A DNA stretch of 24,059 bases. Source: Gemmatimonadaceae bacterium. GTDB taxonomy: Bacteria > Gemmatimonadota > Gemmatimonadetes > Gemmatimonadales > Gemmatimonadaceae. The number at the start of each line of letters is the position of its first letter. Within the stretch, counting starts at the first letter, position 1. Of the stretch, positions 8,266 to 15,325 are shown in pieces. The notes under the pieces are model-generated. The model saw only the letters and a list, made by a program, of their open reading frames with translations. It was not told where the DNA came from and made no database searches. Where the stretch lies: contig JANYKY010000524.1 in assembly GCA_025357975.1 (NCBI GenBank), positions 1-24,059 on the forward strand. The letters run 5' to 3'. Position numbers and translations under genes: made by a program.

Positions 8266-9771
8266 TCAATCGGCAGTCTCCAGGAGCAAGCTTCCGATCG
8301 ATTCCTTGTCGGGACGCGCAGCGGCGATACGGCCCCGCGATACAACGAGCACTCGGTCAGAAAGTGCGGCTAGCTCATCGAGATCGCTCGAGTAAATAAC
8401 TATTGCTGTGCCGTCGTTTGCGGCGGCCTTTATTTTTTCGTGAATCGCATTCGCGGCATGTACATCCAATCCCTGCGTCGGGTTTTCGAGAACGAGAAGC
8501 GCGGGATGGTCTTTCAATTCGCGTCCAAGCACGAACTTCTGCTGATTTCCGCCTGACAGTTCACTCATCGCCGCTGTGGGCCCCGACGCCCGAACGGAGA
8601 AGTCCGCAATGATGTGCGTTGTTTGCGTGCGAACGTTGTGCCAGTCGATCATCCTGGAACGTGCTCCGGCATTCGCGAGTGCAGTGTTTTCAATCAGCGT
8701 CTGCGCGGGAATGACGGCTTCTTCCGAACGATCCTCTGGGACGAATCCAATAGCAGTGGGCAGTTTGATCGTTCCGGAGGTTGGCTGAAGCCTGCCAGCC
8801 ATTAGGCCTAGCATCTGACTAGCCGCGCCTTCGAGCGCTGCCACACCGACAATCTCGCCAGCAGCGACCTGGAGTGACGCGTTCTCCAATCTTGCAACCC
8901 GTCGCTCATCCTCGAAGAACACGTCATCGAACTTGACCACAACCCGACTGAGATTCGTTGCTGGTCGCGGAGCCGAGGGTGGAGTCACCGTTGAAGATCC
9001 CAGCATCGCCAATGCAAGAGTTCCCTGATCCACCAGTTGCATTGGACTGGCAAGCACGCACTTCCCTCGACGCAAGACTGTTACGTCATCCGCATTGTCG
9101 ATTGCATCACGAAGCTTGTGGGTAATGAGGATGACACTGCCGCCCTCAGCCGCGAATTTCCTCAGTTGTGCGAAAAGATCGCCAATGTCCCTCGGCGTCA
9201 ATACAGCAGTTGGCTCATCGAGAATCAGGATGCTTGCGTCATGCGCAAATGTTCTGACTATCTCCAGCTTTTGTCGTTGAGAGCTCGTGAGTGTTTTCAC
9301 TTTTGCAAATGGATCGAGTTGCATGCCGATCCTGTTGCTGATTGCTTCGATACGACGCGCTGTGGTCTTCGCGTCGTATCTGCCCCTTCCACCAAGAGCA
9401 ACATTCTCGGCTACCGTCATTTCCGGAACGAGCGAGAACTGCTGATGCACCATCCCAATTCCTGACGCGATTGCCTGGGCAGGAGATGCAAAGTCAACAC
9501 GTTTCCCTTTTACGTCGATGGATCCGGAATCAGGCCTGATCAATCCAAATGCGATTCGCATAAGAGTTGTCTTCCCCGCGCCATTCTCGCCGAGGAGAGC
9601 GTGTATTGACCCTTTGCGCAATGTCAGGGAAGCTTTGTCGAGCGCGATGACGTTTCCGAATTTCTTGCTGACCTCGTGCAAGCAGAGATCGGGCTGCTCG
9701 GCGGCATGTTCCGTTGAAGCGTCCGCGGCTGGTGGACTCAAAGTCCAGTTGGCGCGTGTATGAACGTCCAC
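8266..9771 (-). CDS. Double-domain ABC transporter ATPase (nucleoside type)
   Basis: The 501-residue energy subunit of the importer has two fused nucleotide-binding domains, as in YufO/NupO, RbsA and MglA. Domain 1 has an intact Walker A (G61-E-N-G-A-G-K-T) and Walker B L-D-E-P (184-187), but its signature reads L-T-S-S-Q-R-Q-K (161-168). Domain 2 has no usable Walker A (A-L-E-G-A-A-S-Q, about 312-319) and a changed Walker B (L-E-N-P), yet a perfect signature LSGGNQQK (405-412). Only one of the two composite ATP sites therefore looks catalytic, a known tendency of this family. The start shown is a GTG that overlaps the nif3-like gene by 34 bp and has no clear ribosome site. A TTG at 9741, overlapping the nif3 stop as TTGA, is a real alternative, since the conserved domain starts only near residue 29. 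Confidence 0.94.
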   Translation of the reverse strand: MDVHTRANWTLSPPAADASTEHAAEQPDLCLHEVSKKFGNVIALDKASLTLRKGSIHALLGENGAGKTTLMRIAFGLIRPDSGSIDVKGKRVDFASPAQAIASGIGMVHQQFSLVPEMTVAENVALGGRGRYDAKTTARRIEAISNRIGMQLDPFAKVKTLTSSQRQKLEIVRTFAHDASILILDEPTAVLTPRDIGDLFAQLRKFAAEGGSVILITHKLRDAIDNADDVTVLRRGKCVLASPMQLVDQGTLALAMLGSSTVTPPSAPRPATNLSRVVVKFDDVFFEDERRVARLENASLQVAAGEIVGVAALEGAASQMLGLMAGRLQPTSGTIKLPTAIGFVPEDRSEEAVIPAQTLIENTALANAGARSRMIDWHNVRTQTTHIIADFSVRASGPTAAMSELSGGNQQKFVLGRELKDHPALLVLENPTQGLDVHAANAIHEKIKAAANDGTAIVIYSSDLDELAALSDRVLVVSRGRIAAARPDKESIGSLLLETAD

Positions 9772-10511
9772 TCTAAGTCGAACTGTTCAGCGATGTGCTG
9801 CGCGAGTGTAGTAACACCGAGCGTTTCAGTTGTGTAATGCCCTGCATAGATAATCGTGATGCCCAGGTCCGCAGCATTGACAGCAGTCCAGTGTGGACCT
9901 TCACCAACCACGAGAGTGTTGAGTCCCATTTCGGACGCTTCCTGTAGCGTTTCCGCGGATGCGCCGGCGCCGGTGCATACTCCCCAATGTCCGGTTATCG
10001 CATCCGGACTGAAGCTTGTCGTGATCACACTTCCGCCGTGGATTGTTGCGAAGCTCTGCGTGCGTTGAAGGAGCTCGGCGATTGGCATGTCGGATTTACC
10101 GGATACACCGATCGAGATCGTCTCATGGTGTGCGAACTTGCCAATTGGTTCGAGACCAAGTTCATGACTTAGTAGCGTATTGTTACCAAAGGTCGGATGA
10201 CAATCGAGTGGCAAATGCGACGAGTAAACAGCCACCTTATTCGCGATGAGCGATCTCAGGCGTTCGAAGCGTGGGCCCGTGATGGCCTGTGCTCCGCTCC
10301 AGAACATGCCGTGATGCACGAGAAGCAGGTCGGCATGTTGTTCGATTGAGAGCGCAACGGTTCGTGAGGAGAAATCCACAGCAGCCGCTACCTTGTGGAT
10401 GGTGCCGTCGTTTTCGAGCTGTAATCCGTTGAGAGCGCCGGGATAGTCCGGAATGCGCGAGGTCTCGAGGAGATCATCGAGGTATTGAGCAAGGCGCTTT
10501 GTTTCGATCAC
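9738..10511 (-). CDS. Nif3-like dinuclear metal-centre protein
   Basis: Member of the Nif3/YbgI/YqfO family (also called GTP cyclohydrolase 1 type 2 homologues), cytoplasmic toroidal hexamers with two metal ions per subunit and no firmly settled reaction. At 257 residues it is the short YbgI-like form without the PII-like insert of YqfO. Likely metal ligands are H66-H67-G, D103 in L-P-L-D-C-H and H222/E226 in G-H-Y-T-T-E. N-G-L-Q-L-E-N near residue 28 is also typical. The ATG overlaps the stop of the BMP lipoprotein by 4 bp, and the gene's end overlaps the ATPase gene, so it is an integral part of the transporter operon. A role in handling the imported nucleoside or a related nucleotide is my inference only. 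Confidence 0.93.
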   Translation of the reverse strand: MIETKRLAQYLDDLLETSRIPDYPGALNGLQLENDGTIHKVAAAVDFSSRTVALSIEQHADLLLVHHGMFWSGAQAITGPRFERLRSLIANKVAVYSSHLPLDCHPTFGNNTLLSHELGLEPIGKFAHHETISIGVSGKSDMPIAELLQRTQSFATIHGGSVITTSFSPDAITGHWGVCTGAGASAETLQEASEMGLNTLVVGEGPHWTAVNAADLGITIIYAGHYTTETLGVTTLAQHIAEQFDLEWTFIHAPTGL

Positions 10512-11524
10512 CTTGCCGGCTGCTTGCGCGCTGAATCGGGAAGGACGTTTCCCTTGAAAGTTCCTGCTGACATCTGTCGCTGAATCGAATCTGCGGTAGC
10601 TGCTACGCTGACCGGGATATTACTGGTAACCGTTGGGTTGGCGGTGTACTCGACGACCCCTTCAGGCAACCCCAGCGAAAAAACGTGTCCGATAAAATTT
10701 CCCTTCTGCACCTCGCGTGCAATCAGGAGGAAAGCGCGTGGAAGGTTGATGACGATGCTGCCGAGCGTCTGGGACGGGAAAATTGTGTTCTGGTTGGAGT
10801 TGGAGCCGATGATCCATACTCCTTTCGTTTCCTTTATGGCTTGAAAAACCCCGAGGCCGGCAGCGTCGGCGTTTTGCATGATGACGTCGGCGCCGCGTGA
10901 TATCTGTGCGATAGCCTGCTCCTTGCCGGCACTCGCATCATCCCAGTTGCCGATATATGACACCAGAAACTTCACTTTCGGATTTACGGTCTGTGCCCCC
11001 TTCTCGAACGCCTCGAAGCTGCTTTTTACCGGTGGCAGCTCGGTTCCTCCAATCAGCCCGATGACATTTGACTTCGTCATTCGGCCTGCGACCAGGCCCG
11101 CGATATATGACGCCTCTTCGAATGAGAAGTCGACTCCAGCCAGGTTCTTTCCAACACTGGTTCCGGATGTCGTTACGTAGACGGTATTGGGATAAGCACG
11201 GGCGACACGGACGGCAGCATCCTGGAATTCGAAGCCGTGCCCAAAAACAAGATTGAACCCCTTGGCTCCGTACTGCCTGAAGTTTTCATCAAATTCGGCC
11301 GGCGTTTTTGTCTGGATATGACTTACCTCTGCGCCAAGCGTATCGTGGATTGCCATCAAACCTTGATATGCTCCCCCATTCCATGACTTATCCGAAATGG
11401 GACCTGGGGTAAGCAGCGCAACTTTGAACGTGTGCTTCGACGCACTATCTGTCGTGTCGGGCTTTGAGGAACATGCGCCCAAGGTAACTGCTATGGGGCA
11501 AATGACTAATGCGAAAAGTTTCAT
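10508..11524 (-). CDS. BMP-family substrate-binding lipoprotein of an ABC importer
   Basis: The 338-residue extracytoplasmic binding protein of the transporter belongs to the BMP/PnrA/Med family, whose studied members bind purine or other nucleosides. A signal peptide with lipobox L15-G-A-C18 and a Ser/Asp-rich linker precede the fold. Typical segments follow: V-A-L-L-T-P-G-P-I-S-D-K-S-W-N near residue 36, F-G-H-G-F-E-F near 94, V-I-G-L-I-G-G near 155, N-W-D-D-A-S-A-G-K near 193 and Q-N-A-D-A-A-G-L-G near 217. The closing G-L-P-E-G-V-V-E-Y is also family-like. It is the first gene of the operon and has a recognisable promoter just upstream, but no Shine-Dalgarno sequence before the ATG. Confidence 0.95.
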   Translation of the reverse strand: MKLFALVICPIAVTLGACSSKPDTTDSASKHTFKVALLTPGPISDKSWNGGAYQGLMAIHDTLGAEVSHIQTKTPAEFDENFRQYGAKGFNLVFGHGFEFQDAAVRVARAYPNTVYVTTSGTSVGKNLAGVDFSFEEASYIAGLVAGRMTKSNVIGLIGGTELPPVKSSFEAFEKGAQTVNPKVKFLVSYIGNWDDASAGKEQAIAQISRGADVIMQNADAAGLGVFQAIKETKGVWIIGSNSNQNTIFPSQTLGSIVINLPRAFLLIAREVQKGNFIGHVFSLGLPEGVVEYTANPTVTSNIPVSVAATADSIQRQMSAGTFKGNVLPDSARKQPAR

Positions 11525-11540
11525 CTAGTGTAGGTAAGTG

Positions 11541-11569
11541 ATGATGCCACAACGGGTTATCGACGTCAA
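11541..11569 (-). promoter_or_regulatory. Probable sigma-70-type promoter of the BMP/nif3/ABC operon
   Basis: On the minus strand, TTGACG (11569-11564) and CATCAT (11546-11541) are separated by exactly 17 bp. Transcription would start near 11534, only about 10 nt before the ATG at 11524. The whole gap to parB is 62 bp, too short for a riboswitch. Confidence 0.6.
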
Positions 11570-11586
11570 GCCCAACGATCCCACTA

Positions 11587-12489
11587 CTAACTTCGGAAAC
11601 CCATGACCTCCACAATCCGCTCGAAATCTTCGGCCGAATAGAACGAGACGTTTATCGACCCGCGTCCCTGAGGCTTGACGGTAATCGCGACGTCCGTCTG
11701 GAAGTGCTTTCTTAGCCTTTGCTCAAGACTCTTTACATCGGCCGACCGCGTATCGGACTTTCTGGATCGCCCGTGTCCAGGCAGAGCGCCACTCGAACCT
11801 GCTGACCTGACTTGACGCTCCACTTCGCGTGCACTCAGGCTCCTGGAGATGATATCCCGTGCAAGCGCGTCAACTTGGCCTTGGTCCTCGAGGCCCAATA
11901 GCGGCCTCGCCTGACCCGCAGTCAACTGCCCTGCTTCCAACAGCTTCCTGACGGAAACAGGCAACTGCAGGAGTCGAAGCACGTTCGAAATCGTGGACCT
12001 GTCCTTGCCCACCATCGCCGCAACCGTCTGCTGCGTATGTCCAAATTGCTCAATAAGTTGGTTATAACCTTCAGCCTCTTCAATCGGATTCAAGTCGGCG
12101 CGTTGAAGATTTTCTACCAGCGCTAACGTCAGGATCTCCTGATCGTCAAGATTCTTCACGACAGCGGGAATCGTGTCCCAGCCGATGTTTGTCGCAGCGC
12201 GCAAACGGCGCTCGCCAGCGATCAGCTCATAGCCTGATCCCGACGGTGCGGGACGCACGGTGATCGGCTGCAGCAACCCGCTCGACCGGAGACTTTCCTG
12301 AAGCTCGGAAAGCTCGGCAGCTTTAAAATCCTTTCGCGGCTGGAAAGGATTGCTCACGATCTGCGAAATGGAAATATCCTTGAGCGCGCTTTCGTTTTCG
12401 GGTTTCAACGCCGACTTAGGCGCCATTTCAGCAGATCCGAAGAGGGCGTCAAGGCCCCGGCCTAGCCTGCGCGGTTTTTCAGGAGGCAT
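11587..12489 (-). CDS. parB: Chromosome partitioning protein ParB
   Basis: Centromere-binding CTPase that loads at parS, spreads along DNA and stimulates ParA. From the ATG at 12489, residues 7-18 hold the ParA-contacting motif RRLGRGLDALFG. The ParB/RepB core follows, with N-P-F-Q-P-R-K near 47-53, the CTP-binding motif GERRLRA (92-98) and ENLQRADLNPIEE (126-138). A helix-turn-helix with D-R-S-T-I-S-N lies near 153-173. After a basic, low-complexity linker comes a C-terminal dimerisation segment. A GTG two codons upstream (12495) is an alternative start. The ATG is preferred because neither has a strong ribosome site. Its 5' end overlaps the parA stop by 11 bp, so the two are translated as a coupled pair. 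Confidence 0.97.
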   Translation of the reverse strand: MPPEKPRRLGRGLDALFGSAEMAPKSALKPENESALKDISISQIVSNPFQPRKDFKAAELSELQESLRSSGLLQPITVRPAPSGSGYELIAGERRLRAATNIGWDTIPAVVKNLDDQEILTLALVENLQRADLNPIEEAEGYNQLIEQFGHTQQTVAAMVGKDRSTISNVLRLLQLPVSVRKLLEAGQLTAGQARPLLGLEDQGQVDALARDIISRSLSAREVERQVRSAGSSGALPGHGRSRKSDTRSADVKSLEQRLRKHFQTDVAITVKPQGRGSINVSFYSAEDFERIVEVMGFRS

Positions 12490-13267
12490 GGTCACTCGCT
12501 GTGAAAGATCGCTGCATGAGTTCTTTCGCTACCTCCATATATGCTTTTGCTCCAACCGAACCAATGTCGTAAAGGATGATTGGTTTCCCAAAGCTCGGCG
12601 CCTCCGCAAGTCTCACGTTACGTGGAATAACTGTTTTGAAGACGGTATCGCCAAAATATTCCCGTGCGTCAGCGGCGACTTGTCGCGACAGGTTGAGCCG
12701 TGCGTCGAACATCGTCAGGAGTACGCCGCTGATTTCAAGTAATTCGTTCGGGCCGTGCTGGATACGATGGATTGTGTTGAGTAGCTGTGAAATTCCTTCG
12801 AGAGCGTAGTACTCACATTGAAGAGGGATCAGTACGAAATCGGCGGCCGTGAGCATATTCAGCGTGAGCAGGCCCAGCGATGGCGGGCAATCGATCAGGA
12901 TAAGATCATAATCATCTCTGACACTGTCGAGCGCTCTACGCATCGTATTATTGCGATCTTCCCGGTCGACAAGCTCCAACTCGGCCGCTGCAAGGTCCGG
13001 AGTCGCTGGGAGGACGTCCAAAAGCTCGAAATGCACACGTTTGACAATCGCCGCTTCGACCTCGGCTGAGCCTGTTAGTACTTCATATAATGTAGGGGTC
13101 GATGTCGCGCCTTGGAGGCCGGCGCCGCTCGTGGCGTTTCCCTGAGGGTCTCCGTCGACAAGCAGTGTGCGCTGTTCAGCTGCTGCGAGGCTAGCGGCCA
13201 GGTTAACGGTAGTTGTGGTTTTGCCAACGCCGCCCTTCTGATTTGCCACCGCTATGACTTTTCCCAC
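12479..13267 (-). CDS. parA: Chromosome partitioning ATPase ParA (Soj)
   Basis: Deviant Walker ATPase that binds the nucleoid and moves ParB-parS complexes. Residues 11-18 form the KGGVGKTT motif, with the signature lysine K11 and P-loop K16. Walker B lies in D-L-I-L-I-D-C-P-P-S-L-G near residue 120, and the family-typical F-V-L-I-P-L-Q-C-E-Y-Y-A-L-E-G is near 139-153. At 262 residues it is the usual chromosomal Soj length without the N-terminal regulatory domain of plasmid ParA. The start codon is GTG with only weak upstream purines (AAGAAAACGG). Two parS sites lie about 80-105 bp upstream, so ParB spreading could affect expression of its own operon. Confidence 0.97.
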   Translation of the reverse strand: MGKVIAVANQKGGVGKTTTTVNLAASLAAAEQRTLLVDGDPQGNATSGAGLQGATSTPTLYEVLTGSAEVEAAIVKRVHFELLDVLPATPDLAAAELELVDREDRNNTMRRALDSVRDDYDLILIDCPPSLGLLTLNMLTAADFVLIPLQCEYYALEGISQLLNTIHRIQHGPNELLEISGVLLTMFDARLNLSRQVAADAREYFGDTVFKTVIPRNVRLAEAPSFGKPIILYDIGSVGAKAYMEVAKELMQRSFTASDHAS

Positions 13268-13343
13268 CCGGCACCGTTTTCTTGAGGAATTGAGAATGTA
13301 CGATGCTTGGACGCTCTTAGCAGGTCCCTCCTGAAAAGCTCAA

Positions 13344-13359
13344 CGTTTCACGTGAAACA
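13344..13359. promoter_or_regulatory. parS site 1
   Basis: CGTTTCACGTGAAACA differs at one position of 16 from the widely conserved bacterial parS TGTTTCACGTGAAACA. It lies in the gap upstream of parA, as expected for a ParB loading site of this chromosomal parAB pair. Confidence 0.95.
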
Positions 13360-13373
13360 TTTCACGTGAAACG
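13358..13373. promoter_or_regulatory. parS site 2 (overlaps site 1)
   Basis: CATTTCACGTGAAACG contains the perfect 12-bp palindrome TTTCACGTGAAA (13360-13371) and matches the 16-bp consensus at 13 positions. Its centre is 14 bp from that of the first site, and the two 16-mers share two bases. Confidence 0.85.
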
Positions 13374-13388
13374 CCTTTATTTCGGCAT

Positions 13389-14120
13389 TTAGTGATTGCC
13401 AGCTACGAACTGCCACCGGGTAGTTACATCGGCAGATATCGTTTGTTGACCGGGATCCACAGGCGTTTCGACCTGCGCTCGCATCGCAGCACTTGAAACT
13501 TTCATGTCGAACGGTCGGGGGGGCGGTGAAGAGTATCCACCAATTGACACTTCTATCAGTGCGCCAAGAGATCCTCCTGCGGCTCTAGCTGCGGCCTCTG
13601 CATCACCGCGAGCCCGCTGCACGCCGATTGTAATCGACTGGCGCCTCGCCGCATCAGTACTTGAGGATGAAAACTGCAGAGACGTTATCATATTCGCCCC
13701 CTTCGCCAGCGCGGCATCGATGACAGGGCCCACCATTTTCAATGATGTCACCTCAACCGATAAGGTGTTGGTAACGTTATACCCCACGACGGTTGGCTCC
13801 TTATTGGGCTCATATCGTTGCTCTGGAGTAACCGAGTAATCGCTTGTCGAAATGTCCTTTTCGCCCAAGCCCAGAGCCCGCAGCGCGTCGATGACCGCTT
13901 TCTGTTTGGTTGCGTTATCTGCCGCGGCTGCTGCAGCCGTCGCGCTCTTTGTTTGAACGCTTATCTGGATCGTCGCTCGGTCGGGATTGACTTTGACTTC
14001 GCCGCGCGATGATACCGAAATTTGTGGTACTGGTGGAATAGTGACGCTATTCTGAGCTAATATTGGTGTAGAAATTAGAGCGATTGCTGCTAAATATTTG
14101 ATCATCGTTTCAAATCTCAT
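13389..14120 (-). CDS. SIMPL-domain exported protein
   Basis: Periplasmic or surface protein with a SIMPL (DUF541) domain, as in E. coli YggE and the BP26 antigen, whose role is linked loosely to oxidative stress and envelope functions. The signal peptide is M-I-K-Y-L-A-A-I-A-L-I-S-T-P-I-L-A with probable cleavage after A-Q. The domain opens with I-S-V-S-S-R-G-E-V-K-V-N-P-D-R-A and includes G-Y-N-V-T-N-T-L-S-V-E-V, a typical SIMPL strand. The frame stays open up to a TTG at 14171, but that would put a long polar tail before the signal peptide and lies upstream of a good promoter. The ATG at 14120 is chosen, and the ATG at 14105 is equally possible. The C-terminus faces the parS sites. Confidence 0.9.
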   Translation of the reverse strand: MRFETMIKYLAAIALISTPILAQNSVTIPPVPQISVSSRGEVKVNPDRATIQISVQTKSATAAAAAADNATKQKAVIDALRALGLGEKDISTSDYSVTPEQRYEPNKEPTVVGYNVTNTLSVEVTSLKMVGPVIDAALAKGANMITSLQFSSSSTDAARRQSITIGVQRARGDAEAAARAAGGSLGALIEVSIGGYSSPPPRPFDMKVSSAAMRAQVETPVDPGQQTISADVTTRWQFVAGNH

Positions 14121-14128
14121 AGAAGGTG

Positions 14129-14156
14129 ATTGTACTACCCTTAGACGAACAGACAA
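14129..14156 (-). promoter_or_regulatory. Probable promoter of the SIMPL gene
   Basis: On the minus strand, TTGTCT (14156-14151) and TACAAT (14134-14129) have a 16-bp spacer. Transcription would start near 14122, right before the ATG at 14120. The mRNA would be leaderless, or would use the ATG at 14105 with a leader of about 17 nt. Confidence 0.5.
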
Positions 14157-14174
14157 CCGGAAGTTGCACAACAG

Positions 14175-15125
14175 TTAACCGAGGCGGTTGATGTCGTGTA
14201 TCCGACCGACGTCCATTCCCAGGATCCCGTCGTCCCGGCCGCGCCTGAAAATCGGGGCAAATGACGCATTCCATATGATTTCTTCGGCCTTGTAGGAAGA
14301 GCGCGAATGCACCAGCTGTGACGAGGTCTCGTCGGTACCGCTGAGCAGAATCAATATCTCCGTACTGCTTTCGATCAAGTCCTCGTGAACCATCCCCGAG
14401 AGCGGACTCTTGTCGTCGATCGGGTGAACGAGGGTCCAGCTCAAAGGAAAGAACGTCACCATTGTGCGCTCGAGCTCGAGATCACGGAATTTCCTCACCA
14501 TACCCTCGCTCGACGCCTCGATTCGGCTCAGGATGACTTTCGCCTCGAGCTCGAGTATCTGACTCGTTCGGGAGTTGGCAATCCGGAACTCGAGCGCATT
14601 CAATCCTTTATACGGAGCGACGACGGCCTGCCGGCTATAAATAATCTTTGCAGTCGGCCGAGAAAATCGTGCGAAAACAACACCAGTGGAAAGAGCGACC
14701 CCGACGATATTTAGAAACGCTTCCAGGGTGACGAGCAGGTTGGCTGGAGTACCATGAGCGATGACGTGTCCATACCCTATTGTGGCGAACGTCTGCACAC
14801 TGAAGAAAAATGCTCTCAGGAATAGAGCTCCCGTTGTGATCGCTGGCTCTCCCTGTAATGCATTTGGGCCGAGTAGCAGGTATCCACCGGCGAAGATGGT
14901 GTTTATCAACAGGTAAGCAACGGCCAGCATACCGAGGAAACGCGGCCATGATGCGGATAGCGACCAGTGATAAATGCTGAGCGAGGAAAACGGTCTCAGC
15001 CCAAAACGCAGAACGTTGAAACTACCGTCTCGATTCAGCAGCCTTTTGTGGCTGCCTCTCGCTACCTCGGATCCGAAGCCAAGGTCCTTTGACGGATCGT
15101 CCGCAAAGGCCGGATCCACTCGCAT
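14175..15125 (-). CDS. Inward-rectifier (KirBac-like) potassium channel
   Basis: Inner-membrane K+ channel of the bacterial Kir family. Residue numbers here count from an in-frame TTG at 15158; subtract 11 for the ATG at 15125. The Kir N-terminal signature D-L-G-F-G-S then L-N-R-D-G-S-F-N-V lies at 25-49. TM1 is about 73-95, the pore helix about 112-125, the selectivity filter T126-I-G-Y-G130, and TM2 about 138-164. The last 160 residues form the immunoglobulin-like cytoplasmic Kir domain, with L-E-F-R-I-A-N-S-R near 190. Kir channels work as tetramers and are gated by ligands or lipids. The ATG is chosen over the TTG because neither has a well-spaced ribosome site. It lies 54 bp upstream of the SIMPL gene in the same direction. 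Confidence 0.94.
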   Translation of the reverse strand: MRVDPAFADDPSKDLGFGSEVARGSHKRLLNRDGSFNVLRFGLRPFSSLSIYHWSLSASWPRFLGMLAVAYLLINTIFAGGYLLLGPNALQGEPAITTGALFLRAFFFSVQTFATIGYGHVIAHGTPANLLVTLEAFLNIVGVALSTGVVFARFSRPTAKIIYSRQAVVAPYKGLNALEFRIANSRTSQILELEAKVILSRIEASSEGMVRKFRDLELERTMVTFFPLSWTLVHPIDDKSPLSGMVHEDLIESSTEILILLSGTDETSSQLVHSRSSYKAEEIIWNASFAPIFRRGRDDGILGMDVGRIHDINRLG

Positions 15126-15325
15126 CGTGGGGATCTCGGTAAAAGTTGACGATGTCAAATCAGTCTTGAACCTCTGAAGATCGGGATTGACGCTCGCTAT
15201 ACCTTCGCGGGCAGATCAAAGAAATACAATCGTCCTGCTGAAAGTTGAAGGTGTTGTATGGAACGTCTCAAGATGGTGCCGGCTTGCAGCACGGGCCAGT
15301 GAAAAGTGGCTAGGTAGATTGTTGC

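Noticed and set aside
11525..11586. A purine or other riboswitch before the nucleoside importer operon
   Set aside because: The gap is 62 bp, and the likely promoter inside it leaves only about 10 nt of leader.
14121..14171. SIMPL gene starting at the upstream TTG (14171)
   Set aside because: It would place a polar tail before a clear signal peptide, and its start lies upstream of a plausible promoter for the gene.
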